From an uncultured Lachnospiraceae bacterium (GTDB lineage: Bacteria; Bacillota; Clostridia; Lachnospirales; Lachnospiraceae): a DNA stretch of 18,207 bases. Under the pieces are notes generated by a model. It searched no databases. It was not told where the DNA came from and saw only the letters and a list, made by a program, of their open reading frames with translations. A program made the translations under genes and the position numbers. How positions within the stretch are numbered: the stretch's first letter is position 1; every line of letters starts with the position of its first letter. The stretch spans positions 1-18,207 of the forward strand of contig CAJTSL010000064.1 of NCBI GenBank assembly GCA_910578845.1, given 5' to 3'. This document shows positions 1-7,513 of the stretch, piece by piece.

Positions 1-260
1 GGATTCTCTTTTTCTTAGGAATCAGGGGCCAAAATCGGCATTAACCGACAGCCCCCTCATAGGAGATCCGCGGTACACAGATATTTTATTTTGTAGCGAT
101 TGCTGTATCTTTAGGAACTATAATTTGCCGCTCTACATCCCCGTACCGAGGTCTAACGCCACAACTACGGTTACTTTCTTCACAAGTATCTTTTCCTTAT
201 GATTTTCACCGATTTTGTTGAAACTGAAAAATGTCACAAAGTGCGTAAATTCAAGGATTT
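1..260. other. Gene-free region downstream of rlmD
   Basis: No complete gene is visible. A hairpin can form from GGGGC at 25-29 with GCCCC at 51-55, enclosing TCGG/CCGA at 35-38 and 45-48. A second small one pairs GATTC 2-6 with GAATC 19-23. Neither is followed by a T-run on either strand, so they are not convincing intrinsic terminators. On the minus strand, two short open frames without usable starts lie end to end: one runs on past the rlmD stop to about position 140, the other covers 89-196 and ends in DTAIATK. They could be remnants of a decayed gene or chance. Confidence 0.5.
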
Positions 261-1724
261 CTAGGTATCTTTCCTTTGTATCAACACCACAGTCTCCACA
301 TGTACCGTCCCCCCAAACTGATCCACTCCTCTCACCTTCTTGATCTCATACCCACCATCCGTCAACACCCGCAAATCTCTTGCAAGCGTTGCTGAATCGC
401 AGCTCACGTATACAATCCGTTCCGGTCGCATCATCAGCATTGTCTCTAGGCATTTCTCATCACAGCCTTTCCTTGGGGGATCTACTACAATCACGTCTGC
501 ACGGATCCCTTCCTTCTCATACTTCTCTGGCAAGACTTCTTCCGCTTTTCCTACATGGAACTCTACATTGGTTAACCCATTCAATTTGGCGTTCTCTCTG
601 GCGTCAGCAATGGCTTCCGGTACAATTTCTACACCATAAACCTGCTTTGCACATTTCGCTAAGAAAAGAGAAATCGTTCCGATACCACAATACAAATCCC
701 ACACGGTTTCCTTGCCGCTCAGTCCTGCATAGTCTAGGGCAATATTATACAGCTTCTCTGTCTGTCTTGGATTCACTTGATAAAAAGAAAGAGGGGATAT
801 GTGAAATTTTACTTTTTCTCCGGTTGGGAGGAACCGAATACTGTCTTCAATATAATCGCTTCCCCACAGTGTTCGGGTTTCTTTTCCCATTATGACATTG
901 TTCCGCTCCGTATTAACGCTAAGGGAAATGCTTGTCATTCGTTTTCCGGCAAAGCCATCCATGACTTCCTTTTGTCTTATGCCAACTTTTGCATTGTTTT
1001 CTGCCAAAGGAATCCCTATTAATTTTTTCACAAGTTCTTCTTCCGCGGGCAGGCGCTTGCCATTTACTACGACGCATACCATGATATCCCCGGAATCAAA
1101 TCCGGTCCGGATTAGAATGTGCCGTACCAGTCCTTTGCCGCTTTTTTCCTGATAAGCGGGAACGTTGTTTTCTTTCATATAGGAAAGAACTGCTTCCAAA
1201 ATCATCCGGTTCTCACTCGCGCCTAACAGACAATCTGTATTCGCAATGATATCGTGGGTACGTCCTGCATAAAATCCGGTGACCAGATTCCCTTCTTTGT
1301 CATATCCGACTGGATATTGAGCCTTATTGCGATAATGCCATGGATTGTCCATGCCTACGATCGGCTCCATAACAGATTCTATGAACCCTTCAGAGAAACC
1401 ACCGATTCGGATCAAGTTATTTTTTATCTTATCCTGTTTAAAAATAAGCTGCCGTTCATAGCTCATCGCCTGAATCTGGCAGCCTCCACATTGCCTATAT
1501 AACGCGCATTTTGGTACTACGCGAAAAGGAGAAGGTTTTATTACCTTTTCCACTCTCGCATAGCCATAATTTTTCTTAACTTTAGTAATCTTTGCCTCTA
1601 CCGTATCCCCAATGACGGCATCTTTGACAAAGAGGGTATATCCGTCAACTTTGCCTATGCCCTCGCCGTCATTCCCAATATCATCTATCTGTACCGTCAC
1701 TTTTTCATTCTTTCGATAGTCCAT
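261..1724 (-). CDS. rlmD: 23S rRNA (uracil-C5)-methyltransferase, RlmD/RumA family
   Basis: SAM-dependent enzyme that methylates C5 of a uridine in 23S rRNA (U1939-type in E. coli). Seen: an N-terminal TRAM RNA-binding domain (about residues 5-62); a 4Fe-4S cluster set C73, C79, C82 and C165; the SAM-binding motif DLYCGIGTISLFL; a DPPRKG motif with D415; catalytic nucleophile C442 in YVSCDSATLARDL; and a putative general base E477 in HVET. The 487-residue length is normal for the family. The ATG is preceded by GGAGA at 1731-1735 with good spacing. It is the last gene of a minus-strand run behind the HtrA-like gene and yhaM. Family members also modify tRNA (TrmA/RlmCD-type), so the exact target uridine, and whether more than one is modified, is inferred. 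Confidence 0.95.
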   Translation of the reverse strand: MDYRKNEKVTVQIDDIGNDGEGIGKVDGYTLFVKDAVIGDTVEAKITKVKKNYGYARVEKVIKPSPFRVVPKCALYRQCGGCQIQAMSYERQLIFKQDKIKNNLIRIGGFSEGFIESVMEPIVGMDNPWHYRNKAQYPVGYDKEGNLVTGFYAGRTHDIIANTDCLLGASENRMILEAVLSYMKENNVPAYQEKSGKGLVRHILIRTGFDSGDIMVCVVVNGKRLPAEEELVKKLIGIPLAENNAKVGIRQKEVMDGFAGKRMTSISLSVNTERNNVIMGKETRTLWGSDYIEDSIRFLPTGEKVKFHISPLSFYQVNPRQTEKLYNIALDYAGLSGKETVWDLYCGIGTISLFLAKCAKQVYGVEIVPEAIADARENAKLNGLTNVEFHVGKAEEVLPEKYEKEGIRADVIVVDPPRKGCDEKCLETMLMMRPERIVYVSCDSATLARDLRVLTDGGYEIKKVRGVDQFGGTVHVETVVLIQRKDT

Positions 1725-1752
1725 ATTTCTTCTCCATCATTACATTATTACG

Positions 1753-1851
1753 CTATTTACAATGCTGGCATTTATTTACCCATAGGATCAGGTTTTCTCT
1801 TTGTGATTTCCCACATCTGAATGCCAGCAAACCGATCAGAAAAACGTCCAT
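1753..1851 (-). other. Possible 32-codon small ORF between yhaM and rlmD
   Basis: After the yhaM TAG the same frame stays open to a TAG at 1753-1755. An ATG at 1849-1851 would give 32 residues beginning MDVFLIGLLAF and ending VNKCQHCK, with a short hydrophobic start and a CxxC-like tail. The only upstream Shine-Dalgarno is a weak AGG. The region also holds interleaved inverted repeats, so RNA structure is an equally good explanation. Low confidence as a protein gene. Confidence 0.2.
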
Positions 1852-1861
1852 TCGCCTGATC
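1763..1861. repeat. Interleaved inverted repeats in the yhaM-rlmD gap
   Basis: TGCTGGCATT at 1763-1772 is a perfect inverted match of AATGCCAGCA at 1820-1829 (10 bp). GATCAGG at 1786-1792 pairs with CCTGATC at 1855-1861. The order A, B, A', B' is a pseudoknot-type topology. GATCAG at 1834-1839 offers an alternative local hairpin with CTGATC at 1856-1861. No T-run follows, so it is not a standard terminator. Confidence 0.5.
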
Positions 1862-1878
1862 TTGAAGCTAATCTTACC

Positions 1879-2823
1879 CTACTCCATTCTAGTCTTCACC
1901 ACATTAGATTCGAACAAACGGTTGAATCCAAGCCATCCCGTTTCCGTTGTGCCGTTCAGCAATTCCGTAAAAGTCTGTAATTTAGCGTCCGTATTATCGG
2001 CAAAATTCAACGCGACAGCCTCAATGATAGCAGGTTTCTTTGGCGAACCGAATTCATATTCCCCATGATGGGACAAAATACAATGTTTCAATTCATTCGC
2101 TAAGACATGTGGGAATCCATTTATCTTACGTATTTTCTCTCCTACCATCTCTGTCCCAATGACAATATGCCCCAGGAACTGACCGTCGTCCGTATAATCA
2201 TTTTGCGGGAAGAGCGACAGCTCCTTTGTTTTTCCAATATCATGACAAATAGCTGCACTAATTAGCAAATCTCTTTTCAAAAGCGGATATTGGGCACAAT
2301 AATAGTCACATAGTTTCGTCACGCTTAACGTATGTTCTAACAAGCCGCCTATGAAACCATGATGTACGGTCTTAGCTGCAGACGATTGCACAAAAGCCTT
2401 AAGGAACGTTTCGTCCTTTACGAAAAATGCCTGCAATAATTCTTTCAGATAAGGATTCTTTATGCTATCAATAAATCCCAGGAGTTCTTTCAGCATTACA
2501 TCTCTATCTTTGCTGCTGACAGGCAGGTAGTCTGCCGGATCATATTCTCCTTCCTTACAGCGCCTGATTCTTTTTACATTCACCTGTAGCGCGCCTTGGA
2601 AATTATTGACATCTCCGAAAACCTCTATGTAATCAAGGGTATCAAATTCTTCGATCCCCGCACTGTTCGGATCCCATACTTTTGCATCAAGCGTCCCTGT
2701 TTTATCCTGTAAAATTACGTTCTCATAAGGTTTCCCATTCTTAGTCACCGCAGACTGCTTATACTTGCAAAGATAAATATCCGATATCCGGTCCCCTTCT
2801 TTATAATCTTTAATGTATTTCAT
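1879..2823 (-). CDS. yhaM: YhaM-family 3'-5' exoribonuclease (OB-fold plus HD domain)
   Basis: Predicted metal-dependent 3'-5' exoribonuclease of the YhaM/CBF1 family, acting in RNA turnover in the cytoplasm. Seen: an N-terminal OB-fold nucleic-acid-binding domain (roughly the first 85 residues, with VILQDKTGTLDAKVW), a helical linker, then an HD phosphohydrolase domain with EHTLSV, the AICHDIGK signature and LSHHGE. Length of about 314 residues matches the family. The start is ambiguous. An upstream in-frame ATG at 2835 lies one base after the AAAGGAG ribosome-binding site, which is too close. The ATG at 2823 (MKYIKDYKEGDRI) fits family N-termini but sits 13 nt from that site. A five-codon frame MKGAW-stop at 2829-2846 lies just upstream. 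The gene is 41 nt downstream of the HtrA-like gene and is probably co-transcribed with it. Confidence 0.88.
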   Translation of the reverse strand: MKYIKDYKEGDRISDIYLCKYKQSAVTKNGKPYENVILQDKTGTLDAKVWDPNSAGIEEFDTLDYIEVFGDVNNFQGALQVNVKRIRRCKEGEYDPADYLPVSSKDRDVMLKELLGFIDSIKNPYLKELLQAFFVKDETFLKAFVQSSAAKTVHHGFIGGLLEHTLSVTKLCDYYCAQYPLLKRDLLISAAICHDIGKTKELSLFPQNDYTDDGQFLGHIVIGTEMVGEKIRKINGFPHVLANELKHCILSHHGEYEFGSPKKPAIIEAVALNFADNTDAKLQTFTELLNGTTETGWLGFNRLFESNVVKTRME

Positions 2824-2864
2824 GACATTCACCATGCTCCTTTCATTTTTTTAATACCCCTACC

Positions 2865-4247
2865 TCATCTTTCCGATAAGATCACCTCTACCTCCATTTT
2901 CTGAAACGCATCCATTCCCTGTCGCATCAAAGTAATAGTAATGACCTCACCTGGTTTAGAATTATAGAGTATATTTAAAAGTTCATTATAAGTGGCGATT
3001 TCTTCTCCTCCCACCTTAGTGATGACATCCCCGCTCTGAATTCCTGCTGTCATAGCGGGAGAATCCATCTCAATCTCTTTAATATATGTCCCAAGCGGAA
3101 CGCCCAGCTCCAGATTTGCTTCTTGTGGCACATCAGTCCCATGGATTCCCAGATATGCGCGGGACTGGTTGTTAGACATTTTCGTCATCACCCTTTTCAA
3201 TTCGGAAATCCCATAGGCAGAGAGCAGGTTCCCTCTATCTTCACTATTATATGAATTATCGACAATGCCGATGATCTTTCCTTTTAAATTGACTAGCACG
3301 CCTGTCGCGTTACGGCTCCCGAAAATATCTGTAGAAATTAATTTATAAGCAGCATCTACGTGGTCTATCATTGTACTGGACGAAGTAATGATTCCATAAC
3401 AGATAGAACCGCTTGTCCCCATTGGGCTCCCCAAGGCTATGATGGGTGTGCCAGCTAAATTACCTGAATTAGAGCTTCCCAGTTTAGCAATGTTGATAAT
3501 ATCCATTGTCTCTTCGCTAATGGCAAGTAACGATACAGACAAAATGGCAAATCCGGTAGAAGTGTCTTTTTGGATCACCTCCGCATCTGCCTGTGTCTGG
3601 TCACAAAATGTCACAACTATTTTATCCACATCTTTGATATTATTCATATTGACCAATATTAACATAGCACGTCCATTGTTCTCCACAATGACACCGGATA
3701 CAACTGCTTCGCTTTCATACGTGTTATTGAACCAGTCCACATCGGAAGTAACTCCGGTAACCGTCACTAGCGCCCGGTTCACATCCTTTGCAAGCGCAGC
3801 AAGGTCATCATATACTGTCTGGTATTCATCTAACCCGAACTTTACTTGGGAGAGAAGTTCTTTAATCTGCTCATCTACCAGCTCTGCCGGTTCTTCCTCT
3901 TCTTCTATTGCTTCCTCGGTCAGCATATCTTCCGGCTTCATTTCCTCCACAATCGTTTCTTCGGGAAACTGGACTTCTTTGGCTTCTTCTTCTGGATATA
4001 GCCAATTATTAATGACTGGTTCTAAGAGCAAAAAGGTAAGGCACGCCACAATGCCGAATACAAACGCCATAACCGCTGTCGTAATTGTCCTGCGCAATAG
4101 TTTTTTCTTATTGACTGGTTTTTGCTTTATCTTCTCACGTAAAAAATCCGGCTGCATAGACGGCGTATATTCTGCCTGCTCTTTAACCGTTTCTCCTACA
4201 TCATGTGCTTCTGGTTTTTTTGTTTTATCTTCCGCCATATCAGCCAT
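2865..4247 (-). CDS. Membrane-anchored HtrA-like protein with PDZ domain; catalytic triad apparently lost
   Basis: Layout of the 460 residues: a basic cytoplasmic N-terminus, one membrane segment (about 57-75), a very acidic linker (about 86-126), a trypsin-like HtrA/DegP fold (about 150-340) and a C-terminal PDZ domain (about 360-455, YLGIHG to the end). By motif alignment to HtrA proteases the usual TNNHVV histidine is N202 (ILVNMNN), the TDIAVL aspartate is G232 (STGFAIL), and the GNSGG serine is A314 (RNATGVLVN). The fold hallmarks around them remain: VSGVIV, ALGSPMG, and TD followed later by LVN. It is therefore probably a non-proteolytic scaffold or sensor outside the membrane, not an active protease. 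The start has AAAGG about 8 nt upstream. First gene after the promoter at 4276-4304. An active enzyme is possible only if my motif alignment is wrong. Confidence 0.85.
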   Translation of the reverse strand: MADMAEDKTKKPEAHDVGETVKEQAEYTPSMQPDFLREKIKQKPVNKKKLLRRTITTAVMAFVFGIVACLTFLLLEPVINNWLYPEEEAKEVQFPEETIVEEMKPEDMLTEEAIEEEEEPAELVDEQIKELLSQVKFGLDEYQTVYDDLAALAKDVNRALVTVTGVTSDVDWFNNTYESEAVVSGVIVENNGRAMLILVNMNNIKDVDKIVVTFCDQTQADAEVIQKDTSTGFAILSVSLLAISEETMDIINIAKLGSSNSGNLAGTPIIALGSPMGTSGSICYGIITSSSTMIDHVDAAYKLISTDIFGSRNATGVLVNLKGKIIGIVDNSYNSEDRGNLLSAYGISELKRVMTKMSNNQSRAYLGIHGTDVPQEANLELGVPLGTYIKEIEMDSPAMTAGIQSGDVITKVGGEEIATYNELLNILYNSKPGEVITITLMRQGMDAFQKMEVEVILSER

Positions 4248-4275
4248 TCCCTATACCTTTCCCCACATATGTTTA

Positions 4276-4304
4276 AGTATATCTTTTTCGTAGTAAATTT
4301 ACAA
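4276..4304 (-). promoter_or_regulatory. Sigma-A-type promoter for the HtrA-like/yhaM/rlmD unit
   Basis: Read on the minus strand, a -35 box TTGTAA (4299-4304) is followed after exactly 17 nt by a -10 box TATACT (4276-4281). Transcription would start near 4269, giving a leader of about 20 nt before the ATG at 4247. It lies back-to-back with the mutS2 promoter region. Confidence 0.65.
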
Positions 4305-4310
4305 CCTTTA

Positions 4311-4319
4311 TGGTATGAT
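4311..4319 (+). promoter_or_regulatory. Extended -10 promoter candidate for mutS2
   Basis: TGGTATGAT is an extended -10 element (TGn followed by TATGAT). The position 17 nt upstream (TAGTAA, 4291-4296) is a poor -35 box. It would start transcription near 4326, leaving a leader of about 55 nt that contains the AGAAAGGCATGG element. Confidence 0.4.
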
Positions 4320-4329
4320 ATTTAAGAAA

Positions 4330-4383
4330 GCCGCGCAGACGATATGTTTTCTCAGCGGCAGAAAGGCATGGCTATTGTTATGA
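4330..4383 (+). promoter_or_regulatory. Translation leader of mutS2 (AGAAAGGCATGG element)
   Basis: GCCGC at 4330-4334 can pair with GCGGC at 4355-4359, followed directly by AGAAAGGCATGG (4360-4371) and then the likely ATG at 4380. In the frame that reads this core as RKAW, codons stay open until a TGA at 4381-4383 that overlaps the mutS2 ATG (ATGA). The only ATG for that frame (4315) lies in the -10 box, so how such a frame would be initiated is unclear. The same core precedes the HypE-like and nth genes. Confidence 0.4.
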
Positions 4384-6758
4384 ACAGCAAAGTATTACGA
4401 ATCTTAGAATATCATAAAATCATTGAACGATTATGTGACAAAGCGACCTCTGCTCCGGGCAGGGAATTATGCAGGAATCTTGTGCCAATGACTGACCTTG
4501 CACAGATCAGCCATGCGCAATCGGAAACTGCCGACGCATTAAGCCGTCTTTTTAAAAAAGGCTCTACTTCATTCGGCGGCAATGCAAATTTAGGCATGAG
4601 CATCAAATCATTGGAAGTCGGCGGAGCGTTATCGGCGTCTGAATTATTAAAGATTGCTTCCATGCTGGAAAATGTGAAAAGGATCAAAGCCTATGGCAAA
4701 AATGATAAAGAAGATGCGCCTGCGGATACTTTAGATGAGTATTTTAACATGTTAGAACCTTTGACGAATCTGGCAAATGAGATCCGTCGTTGTATTCTAT
4801 CTGAAGAAGAAATAGCGGATGACGCAAGTCCCACTCTTCGGCATATCCGTAGGAAAATGTCACTTACCAACGATAAAATCCACTCACAGCTTACTTCTAT
4901 GATCAACGGATCATACCGGACGTATCTACAGGATGCGGTTGTGACGATGCGCAATAACCGGTATTGCATCCCCGTAAAAGCGGAATATAAAGGCCAGGTA
5001 TCCGGCATGGTCCACGACCAGTCATCTACCGGCTCTACTTTTTTCATTGAGCCAGCCACGGTTGTTGCTCTGAATAATGAATTGAAAGAATTAGAGTTAC
5101 AAGAGCAAGAAGAAATCGAAGTCATTCTTGCCACTTTAAGCGTCCAGGCGGGAGAACATACTTTAGAGCTTGCTTCAAACCAGAAGCTAATGACATTACT
5201 GGATTTCATTTTCGCCAAAGCATCTCTGGCTATGGAGGAAAATGCTACTCTCCCGGTCTTTAATACGGAGCATTATCTTCGCATCCGTAAGGGACGGCAT
5301 CCGCTTCTGGATAAGAAAAAAGTCGTTCCTATTGACATTGATCTTGGCTCGGATTTTGATCTATTAATTATTACCGGGCCTAATACAGGTGGTAAGACGG
5401 TTTCCTTGAAAACCGTTGGCTTATTGACTTTAATGGGGCAGTCCGGTCTTCATATCCCGGCGCTTGACCGTTCCGAACTGTCTATTTTTACGGAAGTATA
5501 TGCTGATATTGGCGACGAACAGAGCATCGAGCAGAATCTCTCTACTTTTTCTTCTCACATGACCTCTATTGTCTCCATTTTAGCGCATGCCGACGCCGAT
5601 TCGCTCTGTCTCTTCGACGAGCTGGGCGCGGGAACCGATCCGACCGAGGGCGCCGCGCTTGCGATTTCAATCTTAGAGCATTTACACGGACGCGGCATCC
5701 GCACGATGGCTACCACACATTATAGCGAGCTCAAAGTGTACGCGTTGTCTACGCCGTTTGTAGAAAATGCCTGCTGTGAATTTGACGTAGAAACGCTTCG
5801 TCCGACTTACCGACTCTTAATCGGTATTCCAGGCAAGAGCAATGCTTTCGCTATCTCTTCTAAGCTAGGGCTTCCGGGCGATATCATAGAGAATGCCAAA
5901 AAGCATATCACCGAAGACAAAGAAAGTTTTGAAGACTTATTGGCAAACTTAGAGAATAGACGCATTACAATTGAAAAAGAACAACTAGAGATCGCCGCTC
6001 ACAAAGAAGAGATCAAATCCTTAAAACAACATTTAGAAACCAAGCAGGAGAAAATAGATCAGGCAAAAGCTCGTATTCTTAAAGAGGCAAATGAAGAAGC
6101 AAGGCAAATCCTGCAAGATGCCAAAGACCTTGCCGACGAGACCATACGCCTATTCCAGAAAGCTGGCGCTACTTCTTCCATAAAAGATTTGGAGCAATCC
6201 CGCCAAAGAGTCCGGGATAAAATTTCCGAGAAAAACGCGAAATTATCCCCGCTTTCTTCGGCAAAGCCAACACACAAGCTCTTAAAGCCAGAACAGATCA
6301 AGCCAGGCGACCGCGTCAAAGTCGTTTCCATGGGATTGACAGGCATTGTCAGTTCGCGTCCTGACAGAAATGGAAAATTGTTTGTACAATGTGGCATCAT
6401 CCGCTCACAAGTCTCCTTAAACGACTTGGTTCTGCAAGAGGAAGAAACCGTTACGACTACAGGTAAAATGCAACGGACGAATTCAGGTAAATTGAAAATG
6501 TCTAAATCGTATTCCATTTCAACGGAAATCAATCTACTAGGCAAAACAGTGGATGAAGCGCTCTCCGAACTGGATAAATATTTGGACGATGCTTACCTTG
6601 CCCATCTCCCAAGCGTCCGTATCGTACATGGGAAAGGCACTGGCGCTTTACGCAATGCGGTGCAGAATTATTTAAGGCGATGCAAATATGTGAAAACATA
6701 TCGGCTCGGGGAATATGGCGAAGGCGATGCTGGCGTTACAATTGCTGAATTCAAATAA
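4380..6758 (+). CDS. mutS2: MutS2 ATPase/endonuclease with C-terminal Smr domain
   Basis: MutS2 family ATPase. Known roles in other bacteria include suppressing recombination and acting on collided ribosomes; which applies here is not visible. Seen in the 792-residue protein: an N-terminal clamp/core region; Walker A GPNTGGKT (about residues 333-340); Walker B with LCLFDELGAGTDPTEGAAL; the MutS-type signature TTHYSELK; a long charged coiled coil (about 510-610); a KOW-like segment GDRVKVVSMGLTGIV; and an Smr domain with HGKGTG near 750. The usual LDLRG motif at the start of Smr reads INLLG. The chosen ATG gives MNSKVLRILEYHKII, typical of the family. An in-frame ATG at 4344 would add 12 residues but has no ribosome-binding site. 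The response-regulator gene follows after 30 nt. Confidence 0.93.
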   Translation: MNSKVLRILEYHKIIERLCDKATSAPGRELCRNLVPMTDLAQISHAQSETADALSRLFKKGSTSFGGNANLGMSIKSLEVGGALSASELLKIASMLENVKRIKAYGKNDKEDAPADTLDEYFNMLEPLTNLANEIRRCILSEEEIADDASPTLRHIRRKMSLTNDKIHSQLTSMINGSYRTYLQDAVVTMRNNRYCIPVKAEYKGQVSGMVHDQSSTGSTFFIEPATVVALNNELKELELQEQEEIEVILATLSVQAGEHTLELASNQKLMTLLDFIFAKASLAMEENATLPVFNTEHYLRIRKGRHPLLDKKKVVPIDIDLGSDFDLLIITGPNTGGKTVSLKTVGLLTLMGQSGLHIPALDRSELSIFTEVYADIGDEQSIEQNLSTFSSHMTSIVSILAHADADSLCLFDELGAGTDPTEGAALAISILEHLHGRGIRTMATTHYSELKVYALSTPFVENACCEFDVETLRPTYRLLIGIPGKSNAFAISSKLGLPGDIIENAKKHITEDKESFEDLLANLENRRITIEKEQLEIAAHKEEIKSLKQHLETKQEKIDQAKARILKEANEEARQILQDAKDLADETIRLFQKAGATSSIKDLEQSRQRVRDKISEKNAKLSPLSSAKPTHKLLKPEQIKPGDRVKVVSMGLTGIVSSRPDRNGKLFVQCGIIRSQVSLNDLVLQEEETVTTTGKMQRTNSGKLKMSKSYSISTEINLLGKTVDEALSELDKYLDDAYLAHLPSVRIVHGKGTGALRNAVQNYLRRCKYVKTYRLGEYGEGDAGVTIAEFK

Positions 6759-6788
6759 TCTCTCGAAGAAGAAAGGCGGATTATTCGT

Positions 6789-7490
6789 ATGGTGAATAAA
6801 CAGAAAATATTAATAGTAGATGATGATAATAATATTGCAGAGCTGATTTCCCTTTATCTGACCAAAGAATGTTTTGAAACATTAATTGTCAACGATGGGG
6901 AATCCGCCCTGTCGGCAGTAGAAACATTTGATCCGAATCTAATGCTATTAGACCTGATGCTTCCTGGTATAGATGGTTATCAGGTCTGCCGGGAAATCCG
7001 CACCAAGTCTTCCATGCCGATCATTATGCTTTCCGCCAAAGGTGAGGTCTTTGACAAGGTGCTAGGCTTAGAGCTTGGCGCGGACGATTATATGGAAAAA
7101 CCTTTTGACTCCAAAGAACTTGTCGCCAGGGTAAAAGCTGTGTTACGCCGTTACAAGCCAACTGTGCCTGCGCAGGAAACTTCCGACATAAAATGTGCAG
7201 AATACCCTGACCTTATTATAAACCAGACCAATTATTCCGTGATTTATATGGGCAGAACTATAGAAATGCCACCCAAAGAATTAGAATTGCTATATTTTCT
7301 TGCCTCGTCACCAAATCATGTTTTCTCCAGGGAACAATTACTCGACCAGATCTGGGGATATGAATACATCGGAGATACCCGTACAGTAGATGTTCACATC
7401 AAAAGGCTCCGTGAGAAAATAAACGACCATGAGAAATGGAGGATTTCCACTGTCTGGGGCATCGGGTATAAATTTGAAACGAGAGCCTGA
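6789..7490 (+). CDS. OmpR/PhoB-family response regulator
   Basis: DNA-binding response regulator of 233 residues, partner of the kinase encoded 23 nt downstream. Seen: a receiver domain (about 5-120) with the acidic pair D11/D12, phospho-acceptor D55 in LLDLMLPG, switch residue S82 in IIMLSAKG and the conserved K104 in EKPF; then a winged-helix output domain (about 135-232) with RTVDVHIKRLREKI and the final WGIGYKF. The ribosome-binding site is AGAAAGG with a long spacer (about 12 nt) before the ATG. mutS2 lies 30 nt upstream, so read-through from the mutS2 promoter is likely. The regulon and signal cannot be inferred. Confidence 0.93.
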   Translation: MVNKQKILIVDDDNNIAELISLYLTKECFETLIVNDGESALSAVETFDPNLMLLDLMLPGIDGYQVCREIRTKSSMPIIMLSAKGEVFDKVLGLELGADDYMEKPFDSKELVARVKAVLRRYKPTVPAQETSDIKCAEYPDLIINQTNYSVIYMGRTIEMPPKELELLYFLASSPNHVFSREQLLDQIWGYEYIGDTRTVDVHIKRLREKINDHEKWRISTVWGIGYKFETRA

Positions 7491-7513
7491 ACGTAAGGAG
7501 CATTGTTGCAAAA

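Noticed and set aside
25..55. GC-rich hairpin as an intrinsic terminator of the rlmD unit
   Set aside because: No T-run follows on either strand, and it lies more than 200 nt beyond the rlmD stop.
380..895. Plus-strand frame of 171 codons within rlmD
   Set aside because: Antisense to rlmD, Ser/Leu-rich, no start signals.
3439..4293. Long plus-strand open frame of 284 codons opposite the HtrA-like gene
   Set aside because: Extremely Ser-rich translation with no domain features. It is antisense to a clearly conserved gene, and the opposite strand of the acidic linker creates the Ser runs.
4691..5218. Minus-strand frame of 175 codons within mutS2
   Set aside because: Shadow of the mutS2 coding region; no ribosome-binding site or recognisable motif.
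6059..6544. Minus-strand frame of 161 codons within mutS2
   Set aside because: Antisense to the mutS2 coiled coil and Smr linker; composition is that of a mirror frame.
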